NCBI RefSeq assembly: GCF_036237275.1
Contig: NZ_CP108352.1
Coordinates: 5,456,001-5,520,000, forward strand
From: Streptomyces sp. NBC_01353
Lineage (GTDB): Bacteria; Actinomycetota; Actinomycetes; Streptomycetales; Streptomycetaceae
Direction of reading: 5' to 3'
Length of the DNA: 64,000 nucleotides
Shown: positions 45,328 to 54,820 of the stretch, piece by piece
Layout of the letters: every line of letters begins with the position of its first letter
How positions within the stretch are numbered: position 1 is the stretch's first letter
The notes under the pieces: model-generated
The model's database searches: none
What the model saw: only the letters and a program-made list of their open reading frames with translations
Told to the model about the DNA's origin: nothing
Translations under genes and position numbers: made by a program

Positions 45328-46395
45328 GTGAGCGACGCGATTCGGGGCACGGCACACGGGGACTCTCCCGTACCGCTGTCCGTACTGGACCTGGTGACGG
45401 TCGGCAGCGGCCGGACCGCGAGCCAGGCGCTGGCCACCAGCGTCGAGATCAGCAAGCTCGCCGAGCGGCGCGGCTACCACCGCCACTGGGTCGCCGAGCA
45501 CCACTCCATGCCCGGCGTCGCCTCCTCCTCGCCGGCCGTGATCCTGGCCCATCTCGCCGCCCACACCCACCGCATCCGGCTCGGCTCGGGCGGCGTCATG
45601 CTCCCCAACCACGCCCCGCTGGTGATCGCCGAGCAGTTCGGCACGCTGGAGGCGTTCGCCCCGGGCAGGGTCGACCTCGGCCTCGGCCGCGCGCCCGGCA
45701 CGGACGGCGCCACGGCCGCCGCCCTGCGCCGGACCCAGACCCTGAACGAGGGTGCGGACGACTTTCCGCAGCAGCTCGCCGAGTTGACCCGCTTCCTGGA
45801 CGACGACTTCCCCGACGGTCACCCGTACTCACGGATCCACGCCGTGCCCGGTCCGGTGCAGGGGACTTCGGGCAGGCCGCCGATCTGGCTGCTCGGCTCC
45901 TCCGGCTTCAGCGCGCGCCTCGCCGGGATGCTCGGCCTGCCGTTCGCCTTCGCCCACCACTTCTCGGCCCAGAACACGATCCCCGCACTCGACCTCTACC
46001 GGGACTCCTTCCGCCCCACGCAGGTCCTCGACGCGCCCTACGCCCTCATCGGCGTCGCCGCCCTCGCCCACGAGGACCCGAAGGAGGCGCGTCGCCAGGT
46101 CCTCACCGGCGCGCTGTCGATGCTGCGTCTGCGCACCGGCCGGCCGGGTCTGATCCCGACCCCGGAGGAGGCGGAGGCGTACCCCTTCAGCCCGACGGAG
46201 CAGGATTTCGTCGACAGCTGGCTGGCGAACATCGTCTTCGGCACACCGGACGAGGTGCGGACAGGTCTGGACGATCTACGTAAGCGGACCGGCGCCGACG
46301 AGCTGATGATCACGGCCAATGCCCATGGCGGCGATGTCCGGCTGCGGAGCTACGAGTTGATCGCGGACGCGTACGGGATGCCGGAACTCGGCTGA
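45328..46395 (+). CDS. LLM-class flavin-dependent oxidoreductase
   Basis: A 355-residue single-component luciferase-like (YdfF/AzoR-unrelated) monooxygenase homologue, probably F420- or FMN-dependent. RRGYHRHWVAEHHSMPGVAS and SSPAVILAHLAAHTHRIRLG, SGGVMLPNHAPLVIAEQFGT, RVDLGLGRAPGTD and PPIWLLGSSGFSARLAG are typical of the MsnO8-type LLM family. GTG 45328 is the start. It is divergent from ehuB. No partner reductase is near and the substrate is unknown. Confidence 0.88.
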   Translation: MSDAIRGTAHGDSPVPLSVLDLVTVGSGRTASQALATSVEISKLAERRGYHRHWVAEHHSMPGVASSSPAVILAHLAAHTHRIRLGSGGVMLPNHAPLVIAEQFGTLEAFAPGRVDLGLGRAPGTDGATAAALRRTQTLNEGADDFPQQLAELTRFLDDDFPDGHPYSRIHAVPGPVQGTSGRPPIWLLGSSGFSARLAGMLGLPFAFAHHFSAQNTIPALDLYRDSFRPTQVLDAPYALIGVAALAHEDPKEARRQVLTGALSMLRLRTGRPGLIPTPEEAEAYPFSPTEQDFVDSWLANIVFGTPDEVRTGLDDLRKRTGADELMITANAHGGDVRLRSYELIADAYGMPELG

Positions 46396-46455
46396 GAATC
46401 ATGGAGGTTGGTTCGGTCCGGAAGGGCTGGCTCCGATACCCCTAAGTGAACCTTA

Positions 46456-46486
46456 AACCGCTCGTCACCTGTGGTGGCGGGCGGTT
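46456..46486 (+). terminator. Terminator of the LLM gene
   Basis: AACCGCTCGTCACC, loop TGT, GGTGGCGGGCGGTT: 14 pairs including two T-G, followed by TCGTTTCTG. Confidence 0.72.
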
Positions 46487-46531
46487 CGTTTCTGTGCTGC
46501 ACCGCTCTGACAAGGCCTTTCTCCTGCCGAT

Positions 46532-46560
46532 TGGTCTAGTCCTCAATCTGGTTCAGACCA
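46532..46560. promoter_or_regulatory. Chitinase-type paired operator (dre-like)
   Basis: TGGTCTAGTCCT (46532-46543) and TGGTTCAGACCA (46549-46560) are two 12-bp direct copies separated by 5 bp. This is the arrangement known from Streptomyces chitinase promoters, where the TGGTCnAGACCT repeat gives chitin induction and DasR binding. It lies 72 bp before the GH18 start. Confidence 0.8.
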
Positions 46561-46632
46561 TTGACGTGCTGTTCGCGCAGGGGCTATCACTTCACCAACT
46601 CCCGTCTCGCGTCACCCCTTCGGAGGCCGAAC

Positions 46633-48321
<1,689 letters not shown>

Positions 48322-48345
48322 CTCCCCACTGAGCACCACATGACC

Positions 48346-48384
48346 ACTGCCCCCGCCCGGAATGTCCCTCCGGCCGGGGGCAGT
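48346..48384. terminator. Bidirectional terminator between chitinase and cdgA
   Basis: ACTGCCCCCG-C-CCGG ... CCGG-C-CGGGGGCAGT form 10 + 4 bp with a C/C mismatch between the convergent genes. Confidence 0.75.
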
Positions 48385-48415
48385 TCCATGCCCGTGCCCG
48401 GGCGGCTCCGGCGGC

Positions 48416-50290
48416 TCACACCGGCAGCGGCGTGGATCCGATCAGCTCCGCGATGCGGTCCGGGGCCACCGCGCGCGAATAGAGCCAGCCCTGCCCCGTG
48501 TCACAGCCGATGCGCCGCAGCCGGGTCGCCTGCCCCGAGGTCTCCACGCACTCGGCGGTGACCGTCAGGCCCAGCCGGTGGGCGAGTTGCACCAGGGCCT
48601 CCACGATCAGCTCGTCCGCCGGGTTGGCGTGCGCCTCGTCCTGGAAACCGCGGACGAACGAGCCGTCCAGCTTGAGCACCGAGACGGGCAGCCGGCTCAG
48701 ATACGCCAGGTTCGAGTAGCCGGTGCCGAAGTCGTCGATCGCGATCCGCACCCCCATGTCGCTCAGCGCCTGCAGCGCCTGGAGCGGCCGGCCCGCCGAG
48801 CCCATCACCGCGGATTCGGTCAGCTCCAACTGGAGCAGATGCGGCGCGAGCCCGGTCTCCGCCAGGATGCCCGCCACGTCCGCCACCAGGTCCGAGTCCC
48901 AGACCTGGCGTACGGCCACGTTGACGCTCACGAACAGCGGCCGCTCGCGCGGATGGTCCTTCTGCCACTGCCGGGCCTGCGTGCATGCCGTGCGCAGCAC
49001 CCACCGCCCCAGTTCGACGATCGAGCCGTCCTCCTCGGCGATCCCGACGAACCGATTCGGCGGAAGTGTGCCGAACTGCGGATGGTTCCAGCGCACCAGC
49101 GCCTCCACCCCGTGCACCGCGCCGTCGGCCAGACCCACCAGTGGCTGGTACTCCAGCCCGAACTCCCCGCGCTCCACGGCCGGTCGGAGCGTGGAGGAGA
49201 GCGCCTGCCGAGTCATCCGGTGCGCGTTGCGCTCGGGGTCGAAGAGGGTCCAGCGGGCCTTGCCGTCGGCCTTCGCCCAGTAGAGCGTGGTGTCCGCGGC
49301 CTGCATCAGCTCCGTCGCGGTCGTCCCGCGGGCGCCCCGCTCCACCACCCCGATCGAGGCCGAGACCGAGAGCCGCTGTCCGGCCAGATCGAAGGGCTGC
49401 TGAAGCGCGCAGAGCACGGACTGCGCCAGATCCGCGAGCTGCTCGGTACCCGTGGAGTCCTCGACGAGGATCGCGAACTCGTCGCCGCCGAGCCGCGCCA
49501 CCAGGTGGCCACCGCTCCTGGTGTACCCGTCGTTGTCCGCGCACTCCGTCAGGCGGGCGGCCACGGCGGCGAGCAGCCGGTCCCCGATCCGGTGCCCCAT
49601 GGTGTCGTTGACCGCTTTGAAGCCGTCGAGATCGAGGTAGATGAGACCGATCCGCCCTGTTCCGCCATGCCCGTACGACGAGTACGACTCGTGCGACAGG
49701 TGTGACGATCGGATGTCCGGGAGCTCGTCCTCCTGCGAGGCCGCCTCCAGGGCCGCCGAGAGCCGCTCGAAGAACAGCGTGCGGTTGGGCAGTCGGGTCA
49801 CCGGGTCGTGCATCTGGAGGTGGCGCAGCCGCGCCTGCAGTTCGCGCCGGTCGCTGATGTCCGCGATCGAGAGGAGGACGCGGCGGCTGTCTGCCACGGG
49901 GGAGACGGTGACCTCGGCCCAGAGCGAGCGTCCGTCGGGGTGCTTGAGCCGGCGCGTGCAGCGGAAGCGGGAGCGGCGGCCGCGCAGCACCTCGCGGTAC
50001 GCGTGCCAGGTGCGGCCGTCGGCGGCGAGGTCGACGAGGTCGGCGGCGGCCTGCTCGGTGAGCGTGTCGGCCTCGGTACCGAGGAGGGTGCCGAGCGCGT
50101 CGTTGGCGGCGACGACGAGGCCGTTCTGGTCGACCACGGCCATGGCGAGCTGGGCCGCCCGGAAGGCGGCGCGGTAGTCGTGGAGTTCGGCGTCGACCGG
50201 GAGCGCGTGATGACGCTCCGTGATCATGGGCGCGGGCTCCCGTGCGGGCGAGAGCTGGGTGTGCACCGGTCCTTCGGGGGTTCCGCTCAC
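48416..50290 (-). CDS. cdgA: PAS-GGDEF-EAL c-di-GMP turnover protein
   Basis: A 624-residue cytoplasmic signalling protein. The PAS domain (about 35-160) runs from FRAAQLAMAVVDQNGLVVAA to VLLSIADISDRRELQARL. GGDEF (about 160-350) has VTRLPNRTLFFERL, LDLDGFKAVND and an intact LGGDEFAILVED. EAL (about 365-620) has VEALVRWNHP, TESAVMGS and IDDFGTGYSNLAYLSRLPV with KLDGSFV. Both active sites look complete, so it may make and break c-di-GMP. There are no membrane segments. GTG 50290 follows GGGAG. In S. coelicolor the corresponding neighbourhood holds cdgA, a BldD-controlled gene; the symbol rests on that memory. Confidence 0.85.
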   Translation of the reverse strand: MSGTPEGPVHTQLSPAREPAPMITERHHALPVDAELHDYRAAFRAAQLAMAVVDQNGLVVAANDALGTLLGTEADTLTEQAAADLVDLAADGRTWHAYREVLRGRRSRFRCTRRLKHPDGRSLWAEVTVSPVADSRRVLLSIADISDRRELQARLRHLQMHDPVTRLPNRTLFFERLSAALEAASQEDELPDIRSSHLSHESYSSYGHGGTGRIGLIYLDLDGFKAVNDTMGHRIGDRLLAAVAARLTECADNDGYTRSGGHLVARLGGDEFAILVEDSTGTEQLADLAQSVLCALQQPFDLAGQRLSVSASIGVVERGARGTTATELMQAADTTLYWAKADGKARWTLFDPERNAHRMTRQALSSTLRPAVERGEFGLEYQPLVGLADGAVHGVEALVRWNHPQFGTLPPNRFVGIAEEDGSIVELGRWVLRTACTQARQWQKDHPRERPLFVSVNVAVRQVWDSDLVADVAGILAETGLAPHLLQLELTESAVMGSAGRPLQALQALSDMGVRIAIDDFGTGYSNLAYLSRLPVSVLKLDGSFVRGFQDEAHANPADELIVEALVQLAHRLGLTVTAECVETSGQATRLRRIGCDTGQGWLYSRAVAPDRIAELIGSTPLPV

Positions 50291-50646
50291 CGCTCGCTCC
50301 CGTAGTGCAGTTGGGCCGTACAGGCGTGGTCGGGATGGGGTCGGCCAAGGAAAGTGTGCCGATCATAGGGGCAGCCCCGGGGGCTATTCCAGCTCCGTGG
50401 ACCGCCTCCCGCCCGACCGGGGGGTGAGTCTCCTCGCCGCGCACCCCTGGCCGATCGTTTCTGCGCGGGTCTGACGCGGGACGGCGGGGGCCTGACCGAT
50501 TGTGACGTTCCGTGAGCTGTTGAGGGCGCGTGTCGCGTCGACGGCATGTCGTGCGCTCACCCGACTGGGGCAGCGGAAAAGTGCGAAACGGCTCAAACCG
50601 TCACAAGGTGGGTGGGGTATCCCCCATTCAGGAGCCGGAGGTCCAC
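50291..50646. other. Divergent promoter region between cdgA and the M6-type protease gene
   Basis: A 356-bp stretch with no supported gene. It must contain the cdgA promoter (minus strand) and that of the protease (plus strand). A ribosome site GGAGG (50637-50641) serves the protease. I found no clear palindrome of the BldD type and no other RNA element. Confidence 0.5.
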
Positions 50647-51897
50647 GTGAGGGGTCAGCAGACACCCGAGGGAGTGGAGCGGCCGCGGCTGCGTGCCTCC
50701 GCGGCGGCCTTCACCTCTCTCGTGGCGCTCGCCGCGACCGGGCTCGTGGCGGGCCCCGCCGTGGGCGCGCCCGCGGCCGGTCCCTGTGCCCTGCCGCGTA
50801 CCGCGGCCCACCACTCCCTGGGCCTCGACACCTGGAACGGCTCCTATCCGCAGCCCGTCCGCTCCCTGGACGCGGTCATGATCTTCCTGTCCTTCCCCGA
50901 CTCCACCCCCCTGACCAGCACCGACGAGCTGGCGGCCGACCACTTCCCCAGCACGGGCGAGTTCTTCCGTCGCGCCTCGTACGGCCGCTTCGCACTTCAT
51001 CCCGACACCCAGCGCAGCTGGACCCCGATGCCGCAGGCCTCCACGGCGTACGCCATACAGCGCGACTGGGAAGCGGGGAAGCGGGCGGCCTATCTGCGGG
51101 ACGCCCTCGCGGCGGCGGACGACCAGGTCGACTTCTCGCGGTACGACATCGTCTATCTGGTCGCCGACCCGGACGCGCCGGGCGTGGACTCCGACGCCAC
51201 GAAGGTCGTCAACCTGGAGTCCCCGCTCACCGTGGACGGCACGGAGATCAAGCGGGTCGTCACCGTCTTCGAGCGGCACCCGCCGGACCGCAACGTGCTG
51301 GCCCACGAGACGGGTCATGTCTTCGACCTGCCCGACCTCTACCACCGGCCCATGGACGGCAAGGGCGACTGGGACACCCATGTGGGGGACTGGGACGTCA
51401 TGGGCAGCCAGTTCGGCCTCGCCCCGGACCTCTTCGGCTGGCACAAGTGGAAGCTGGGCTGGCTGGACCGGAGCAACGTGATCTGCGTACAGGAGCCGGG
51501 CACACGGCTGCTCAGTCTGGAGTCGCTGGCGGCGGCTCCGGTGGTCGGCGGCACGGTCGGCAAGCGGCTCGCGGTCGTACGGACGGGGATGGGCACCGCG
51601 CTCGCGATCGAGGCGCGCGGCTCGACCGGCAACGACCAGGACACCTGCACGGAGGGTGTGCTGATCTACCGCGTACGGAACGAGGCGGCGTCCGGGGACG
51701 GCCCGGTCGAGGTCGTGGACACCCATCCGAAGACCGAGGCCTGCTGGGACCGCTCGGTGTACCCGCCGCTGGCGGACGCGCCGCTTGCGGTCGGGGAGTC
51801 GTTCACGGTGCCGGGGGAGGAGGCCCGGGTGGAGGTGGTGGACCGGACGCCGGCGGGTGCGTGGACGGTGAAGGTGACGCTGCCGGAGAACACCTGA
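50647..51897 (+). CDS. Secreted M6-type metalloprotease-domain protein
   Basis: A 416-residue exported protease homologue. The signal peptide (RASAAAFTSLVALAATGLVA ... VGAPAAG) is followed by the M6 core: VMIFLSFPDST, EFFRRASYGRFAL and the zinc site AHETGHVFDLPDLYHR (HExxH with Thr, third ligand downstream, D/H in DLYHR), then DWDVMGSQFGLAPDLFGWHK. It ends in a beta-rich domain. GTG 50647 follows GGAGG; the longer frame has no signal peptide at its start. Substrate unknown. Confidence 0.86.
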   Translation: MRGQQTPEGVERPRLRASAAAFTSLVALAATGLVAGPAVGAPAAGPCALPRTAAHHSLGLDTWNGSYPQPVRSLDAVMIFLSFPDSTPLTSTDELAADHFPSTGEFFRRASYGRFALHPDTQRSWTPMPQASTAYAIQRDWEAGKRAAYLRDALAAADDQVDFSRYDIVYLVADPDAPGVDSDATKVVNLESPLTVDGTEIKRVVTVFERHPPDRNVLAHETGHVFDLPDLYHRPMDGKGDWDTHVGDWDVMGSQFGLAPDLFGWHKWKLGWLDRSNVICVQEPGTRLLSLESLAAAPVVGGTVGKRLAVVRTGMGTALAIEARGSTGNDQDTCTEGVLIYRVRNEAASGDGPVEVVDTHPKTEACWDRSVYPPLADAPLAVGESFTVPGEEARVEVVDRTPAGAWTVKVTLPENT

Positions 51898-51917
51898 GGC
51901 ACCGGATCTGGAACACG

Positions 51918-51949
51918 AAGAAGCCCCTCGCTTCCGCGAGGGGCTTCTT
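51918..51949. terminator. Terminator shared by the protease gene and tRNA-Lys copy 3
   Basis: AAGAAGCCCCTCGC, loop TTCC, GCGAGGGGCTTCTT, a perfect 14-bp stem between convergent transcripts. It differs from 41187-41218 by one base. Confidence 0.85.
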
Positions 51950-51956
51950 CCGTCTG

Positions 51957-52030
51957 TGCGCCGCCAGGGACTCGAACCCCGGACCCGCTGATTAAGAGTC
52001 AGCTGCTCTAACCAACTGAGCTAGCGGCGC
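51957..52030 (-). tRNA. tRNA-Lys (anticodon CTT), copy 3
   Basis: The same 74-nt tRNA as copies 1 and 2 (anticodon loop CTCTTAA, discriminator A, no CCA). Its first ten bases overlap the stop of the Prim-Pol-like gene on the same strand, so the tRNA may be processed from a longer transcript. Confidence 0.97.
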
Positions 52031-52692
52031 CTGCTGACGTCGTAGACCTTAGCATCCTGATCGGCGGGAGGAAAAATCGATATCCGCACGTCGGCGGCGG
52101 ACGCGGCCCGGACCGCCCGGACGCAGGCCCAGAGCATGACCTCGGGTCCCGGCAGCCAGGGGTGCCGGGTGTCGGGCGCGACGACCCAGCGGGGGCCGGC
52201 GGGCTCCAGCGGTGTCAGGGGAGGGATGGTCACGGCGTCACCGGTGCCGTGACAGAGCGGCGGCGGGACGGCGTCGCCCCACTCCTCCCAGTGGAGCAGG
52301 GCCGGTAACCGCTGGGCGGTGCCGGGCGCGGCGAACAGCAGCATCCGGCCCCGGTACGCGGCGACGGGCCCGGTGCCCGGCCCCTCCGACCAGAGCCGGT
52401 CGAGCATCCGGCGCCCGAACAGCATGTCCACGTTCACGACGTCGAAGACCGTGCCGCAGGGGAGCACGGCAGGGGCGGTCGGCCGGGCCTCCCAGAGCGC
52501 GAGCGTGGAGCGCGGGAACGCGGCGGCGGAGGCGAGCCAGTCGGCGCCGGCGCAGGTGACGTGCGCGGTGTGATGCCGCCCCTCGTCCCCCTGCCGCAGG
52601 AACCGGAAGATGTCGGGCCGGTCCGTGCGCCGCTCGTCGGTGTCGCTCTGGGCCGGGCTCAGGGGGGTCTCGTCTCGCAGCCATGCGCTCAT
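52021..52692 (-). CDS. Bifunctional DNA primase/polymerase (Prim-Pol)-like protein
   Basis: A 223-residue protein of a Streptomyces family that resembles the Prim-Pol N-terminal domain (ADWLASAAAFPRSTLALWEA, then GTVFDVVNVDMLFGRRMLDR). The usual catalytic acidic pair is not obvious, so it may be a non-catalytic descendant. The C-terminal half (LLFAAPGTAQRL, TIPPLTPLEPAGPRWVVAPD) resembles the small protein at 62026-62460. ATG 52692 is the start. The stop codon TAG lies within the tRNA-Lys copy 3 sequence, as do the last codons (part of SRRR). Function unknown. Confidence 0.75.
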   Translation of the reverse strand: MSAWLRDETPLSPAQSDTDERRTDRPDIFRFLRQGDEGRHHTAHVTCAGADWLASAAAFPRSTLALWEARPTAPAVLPCGTVFDVVNVDMLFGRRMLDRLWSEGPGTGPVAAYRGRMLLFAAPGTAQRLPALLHWEEWGDAVPPPLCHGTGDAVTIPPLTPLEPAGPRWVVAPDTRHPWLPGPEVMLWACVRAVRAASAADVRISIFPPADQDAKVYDVSRRR

Positions 52693-52782
52693 GGAGCAAG
52701 ATCTACCGGGAGTGACCGGTCCGTTTCCGAGGGTTGCCGAAAACCCGGACAGGGCGGGTGCGGGGGGAGTATCTTTCGCCCC

Positions 52783-52792
52783 GGCATATGCC
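52783..52792. promoter_or_regulatory. Palindrome GGCATATGCC upstream of the Prim-Pol-like gene
   Basis: The same 10-bp palindrome as the centre of 42259-42272, here as CGGCATATGCCAG, about 90 bp before the start at 52692. Possible operator; no factor is known. Confidence 0.35.
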
Positions 52793-52869
52793 AGATGTGT
52801 GGTGGCGGAAGGGGCCGGAGGGGTGAGCGCGGCCCGTCTCCGGGCCGGCGCTCGGCGATCCGCCGGGAC

Positions 52870-53226
52870 TCAGTCGTCCTTGGGCGTGCCGCCCGTACGG
52901 AGCAGGTCGCGGCCGAACTCGATCATCCGGCGCGCGTAGTCCTCGGTCCACTCCGCCCGCTCGGCGACGTCCGCGGGCGTCAGCCGGTCGAACCGGCGGG
53001 GATCGGCGAGCTGGGCCGCCGCGATCGCCTGGAACTCGATCGCCCGGTCGGTCGCCGCCCGGAAGGCGAGCGTCAGCTCGGTCGCGCGGGCCAGCAGCTC
53101 GCGGGGGTCCTCGATCGACTCCAGGTCGAAGAAGTGCTCCGGGTCGGCGGTGGCCTCGGCAGGCTCGAAGATCAGCGGCGCGGGTCGGAGTCGCCGCTGC
53201 CCGTTCCGCTCCGCGGATTCCGCCAT
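52870..53226 (-). CDS. Small conserved hypothetical protein
   Basis: A 118-residue soluble, charged protein that I do not recognise. It is mostly helical (ELLARATELTLAFRAATDRA, AAAQLADPRRFDRLTPADVA) and ends in the acidic KDD. ATG 53226 follows GGAGGAG at the right distance, and the frame and codon bias are convincing. It lies between the Prim-Pol-like gene and a TetR gene on the same strand, with gaps of 177 and 99 bp, so it is probably its own unit. Confidence 0.75.
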   Translation of the reverse strand: MAESAERNGQRRLRPAPLIFEPAEATADPEHFFDLESIEDPRELLARATELTLAFRAATDRAIEFQAIAAAQLADPRRFDRLTPADVAERAEWTEDYARRMIEFGRDLLRTGGTPKDD

Positions 53227-53325
53227 CGTTCTTCTCCTCCTCGCACGCACACGGCCCGGACACCCGGGCCGCCGTCTTCCATTGTCCCGCCTCGCGCAAG
53301 GGGGCGGGGTGCCGGGCCGGAGTCC

Positions 53326-53940
53326 TCAGTCGCCGAGGCCGCGCAGATAGACCGCGAGCCCGCCGAAGAACTCCCGCTCGGCATCGATGCCGGGGGCGTG
53401 CCGGGCGGCCTCCGTCATGTACGGGAAGTGGTCCTCCGGCAGCTCGGCGATGGTGGCCGTGCCCGCGCCGGCGAGGGATCCGAGGTGTTCGAGCTGGATC
53501 GCCCCGACGACGTAACCGATCAGGCCGCGCAGGGCGACGACCCGCTGCTCGCCCTCGATGCCTGCCTCGGCCAGGATCCCGAGCACCGACTCCGACCAGC
53601 GCAGCAGTCCGGGCAGCCGGTGCCGGTGGGTGACGGTGAGCGGGACGGCGGCGGGGTGTTCGCCCACGCTGTCGCGGAGCCGGCGGACCATGGCCTCGAT
53701 CCGGTCCCGCCAGGGCGTGTCGGCGGCGGGCGGGGTGGGGTCGACGGTGCTCAGGACGCGCTCGACGACCAGCCCCTCCAGCTCGTCGCGGTCGGCCACG
53801 TACCGGTAGAGCCCCATCGTGCTCATGCCGAGCTCCTTGGCGACGGTGCGCATCGACAGGCCGTCGAGTCCGTCGCGGTCGATGACGGCGAGGGCGGCGG
53901 CGGCCAGTTGGTCCTGGGTGAGGGAGCGGGGGCGCGGCAT
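53326..53940 (-). CDS. TetR-family repressor
   Basis: A 204-residue regulator. The HTH is LTQDQLAAAALAVIDRDGLD, then SMRTVAKELGMSTMGLYRYV, and the C-terminal ligand domain is of the TetR_C type. ATG 53940 is the start. The 69-bp gap to the divergent thioredoxin-fold gene contains repeats suited to it as operator. It likely represses itself and that gene. Confidence 0.9.
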   Translation of the reverse strand: MPRPRSLTQDQLAAAALAVIDRDGLDGLSMRTVAKELGMSTMGLYRYVADRDELEGLVVERVLSTVDPTPPAADTPWRDRIEAMVRRLRDSVGEHPAAVPLTVTHRHRLPGLLRWSESVLGILAEAGIEGEQRVVALRGLIGYVVGAIQLEHLGSLAGAGTATIAELPEDHFPYMTEAARHAPGIDAEREFFGGLAVYLRGLGD

Positions 53941-53943
53941 GGG

Positions 53944-53997
53944 TTGACAGCGTACGGCATACGCCTACGCTGGATAGGAGTACATCGTACGCCTACG
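53944..53997. promoter_or_regulatory. Divergent promoter and repeat operator of the TetR gene
   Basis: TACGCCTACG occurs at 53960-53969 and 53988-53997 (28-bp period). The first copy is part of a broken palindrome AGCGTA-N11-TACGCT (53949-53971). On the plus strand TTGACA (53944-53949), 16 bp and TACGCT (53966-53971) make a plausible promoter overlapped by the repeat. Binding by the TetR protein is inferred. Confidence 0.6.
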
Positions 53998-54009
53998 TGG
54001 AGGTGTTCC

Positions 54010-54609
54010 ATGGCTCTGCCCGGAAAGCAGCTGCAGCCCGGCTCGACGGCCCCCGTCCGCACGCTCGACCCGCTCCTCGGCCCCCCGGTCGCGGTCCCTG
54101 ACCCCGAACGACTCGTCCATCTGCAGTTCCGGCGCTTCGCCGGCTGCCCCGTCTGCCATCTGCACCTGCGGTCCGTGGTGCGACGGCACGAGGAGATCGA
54201 GGCGGCCGGTATCCGTGAGGTGGTCGTCTTCCACTCACCGGCCGAGGAGTTGACCCCGCACCTGGAAGGCCTGCCGTTCCCGGTCGTCGCCGACCCGGGC
54301 AAGCGGCTCTACACCGCGTTCGGCGTCGATTCCTCGCCCCGGGCGCTGCTCAGCCCCCGGGCGTGGGGGCCGGTGGTCCGGGCCGTGACCGTCGGCACCT
54401 GGGAGATGCTGCGCGGCCGCGCCCGCCCGCCGGTGCGCAGCCCGCAGGGCGGCCGGCTCGGTCTGCCGGGCGACTTCCTGATCGGCACAGACGGCCGCAT
54501 CGTCGCCGCGAAGTACGGCGAACACCTCGACGACCAATGGCCGGTCGACGAACTCCTCGCCCACGCGGCGGCGTCCCGCCTGGACGGCCTCACCCCGACG
54601 ACAGGCTGA
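54010..54609 (+). CDS. AhpC/TSA-type peroxiredoxin-like protein
   Basis: A 199-residue thioredoxin-fold protein of the AhpC/TSA (peroxiredoxin-like) group. FRRFAGCPVCHLHLRSVVRR carries a CxxC, VVFHSPAEELTPHLEGLPFP and VADPGKRLYTAFGVD are typical, and GDFLIGTDGRIVAAKYGEH ends the fold. The Cys-Pro-Val-Cys suggests a disulfide reductase or peroxidase. ATG 54010 follows GGAGGTG. It is divergent from and probably repressed by the TetR protein, which suggests response to an oxidant or electrophile. Confidence 0.85.
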   Translation: MALPGKQLQPGSTAPVRTLDPLLGPPVAVPDPERLVHLQFRRFAGCPVCHLHLRSVVRRHEEIEAAGIREVVVFHSPAEELTPHLEGLPFPVVADPGKRLYTAFGVDSSPRALLSPRAWGPVVRAVTVGTWEMLRGRARPPVRSPQGGRLGLPGDFLIGTDGRIVAAKYGEHLDDQWPVDELLAHAAASRLDGLTPTTG

Positions 54610-54820
54610 CGCGACCGCTCGGGGACGGTTCGCAGGGCTCTCCGCGGATCTCGCTTAGCGCTTCCCCGGCGCCCGCAGGTGCGGGCACCGCAACAACGTC
54701 ACGCGGCTCGTGCGGAGCGGTGCGGATGAAGGGGGAGACGGATGACCAGGCACGTTCATCCCGACGGCCGTCCTCGTCATCAACAGCTAGAGGTGGCACA
54801 GAGCATGAGCCAAGAGGGCC

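Noticed and set aside
50291-50646. BldD box upstream of the cdgA-like gene
   Set aside because: Expected from recalled S. coelicolor data, but no convincing palindrome could be read in this gap by eye.
52561-54609. 682-codon plus-strand frame running into the peroxiredoxin-like gene
   Set aside because: It crosses the opposing Prim-Pol-like, small conserved and TetR genes; only the part from ATG 54010 has a ribosome site and a recognisable fold.
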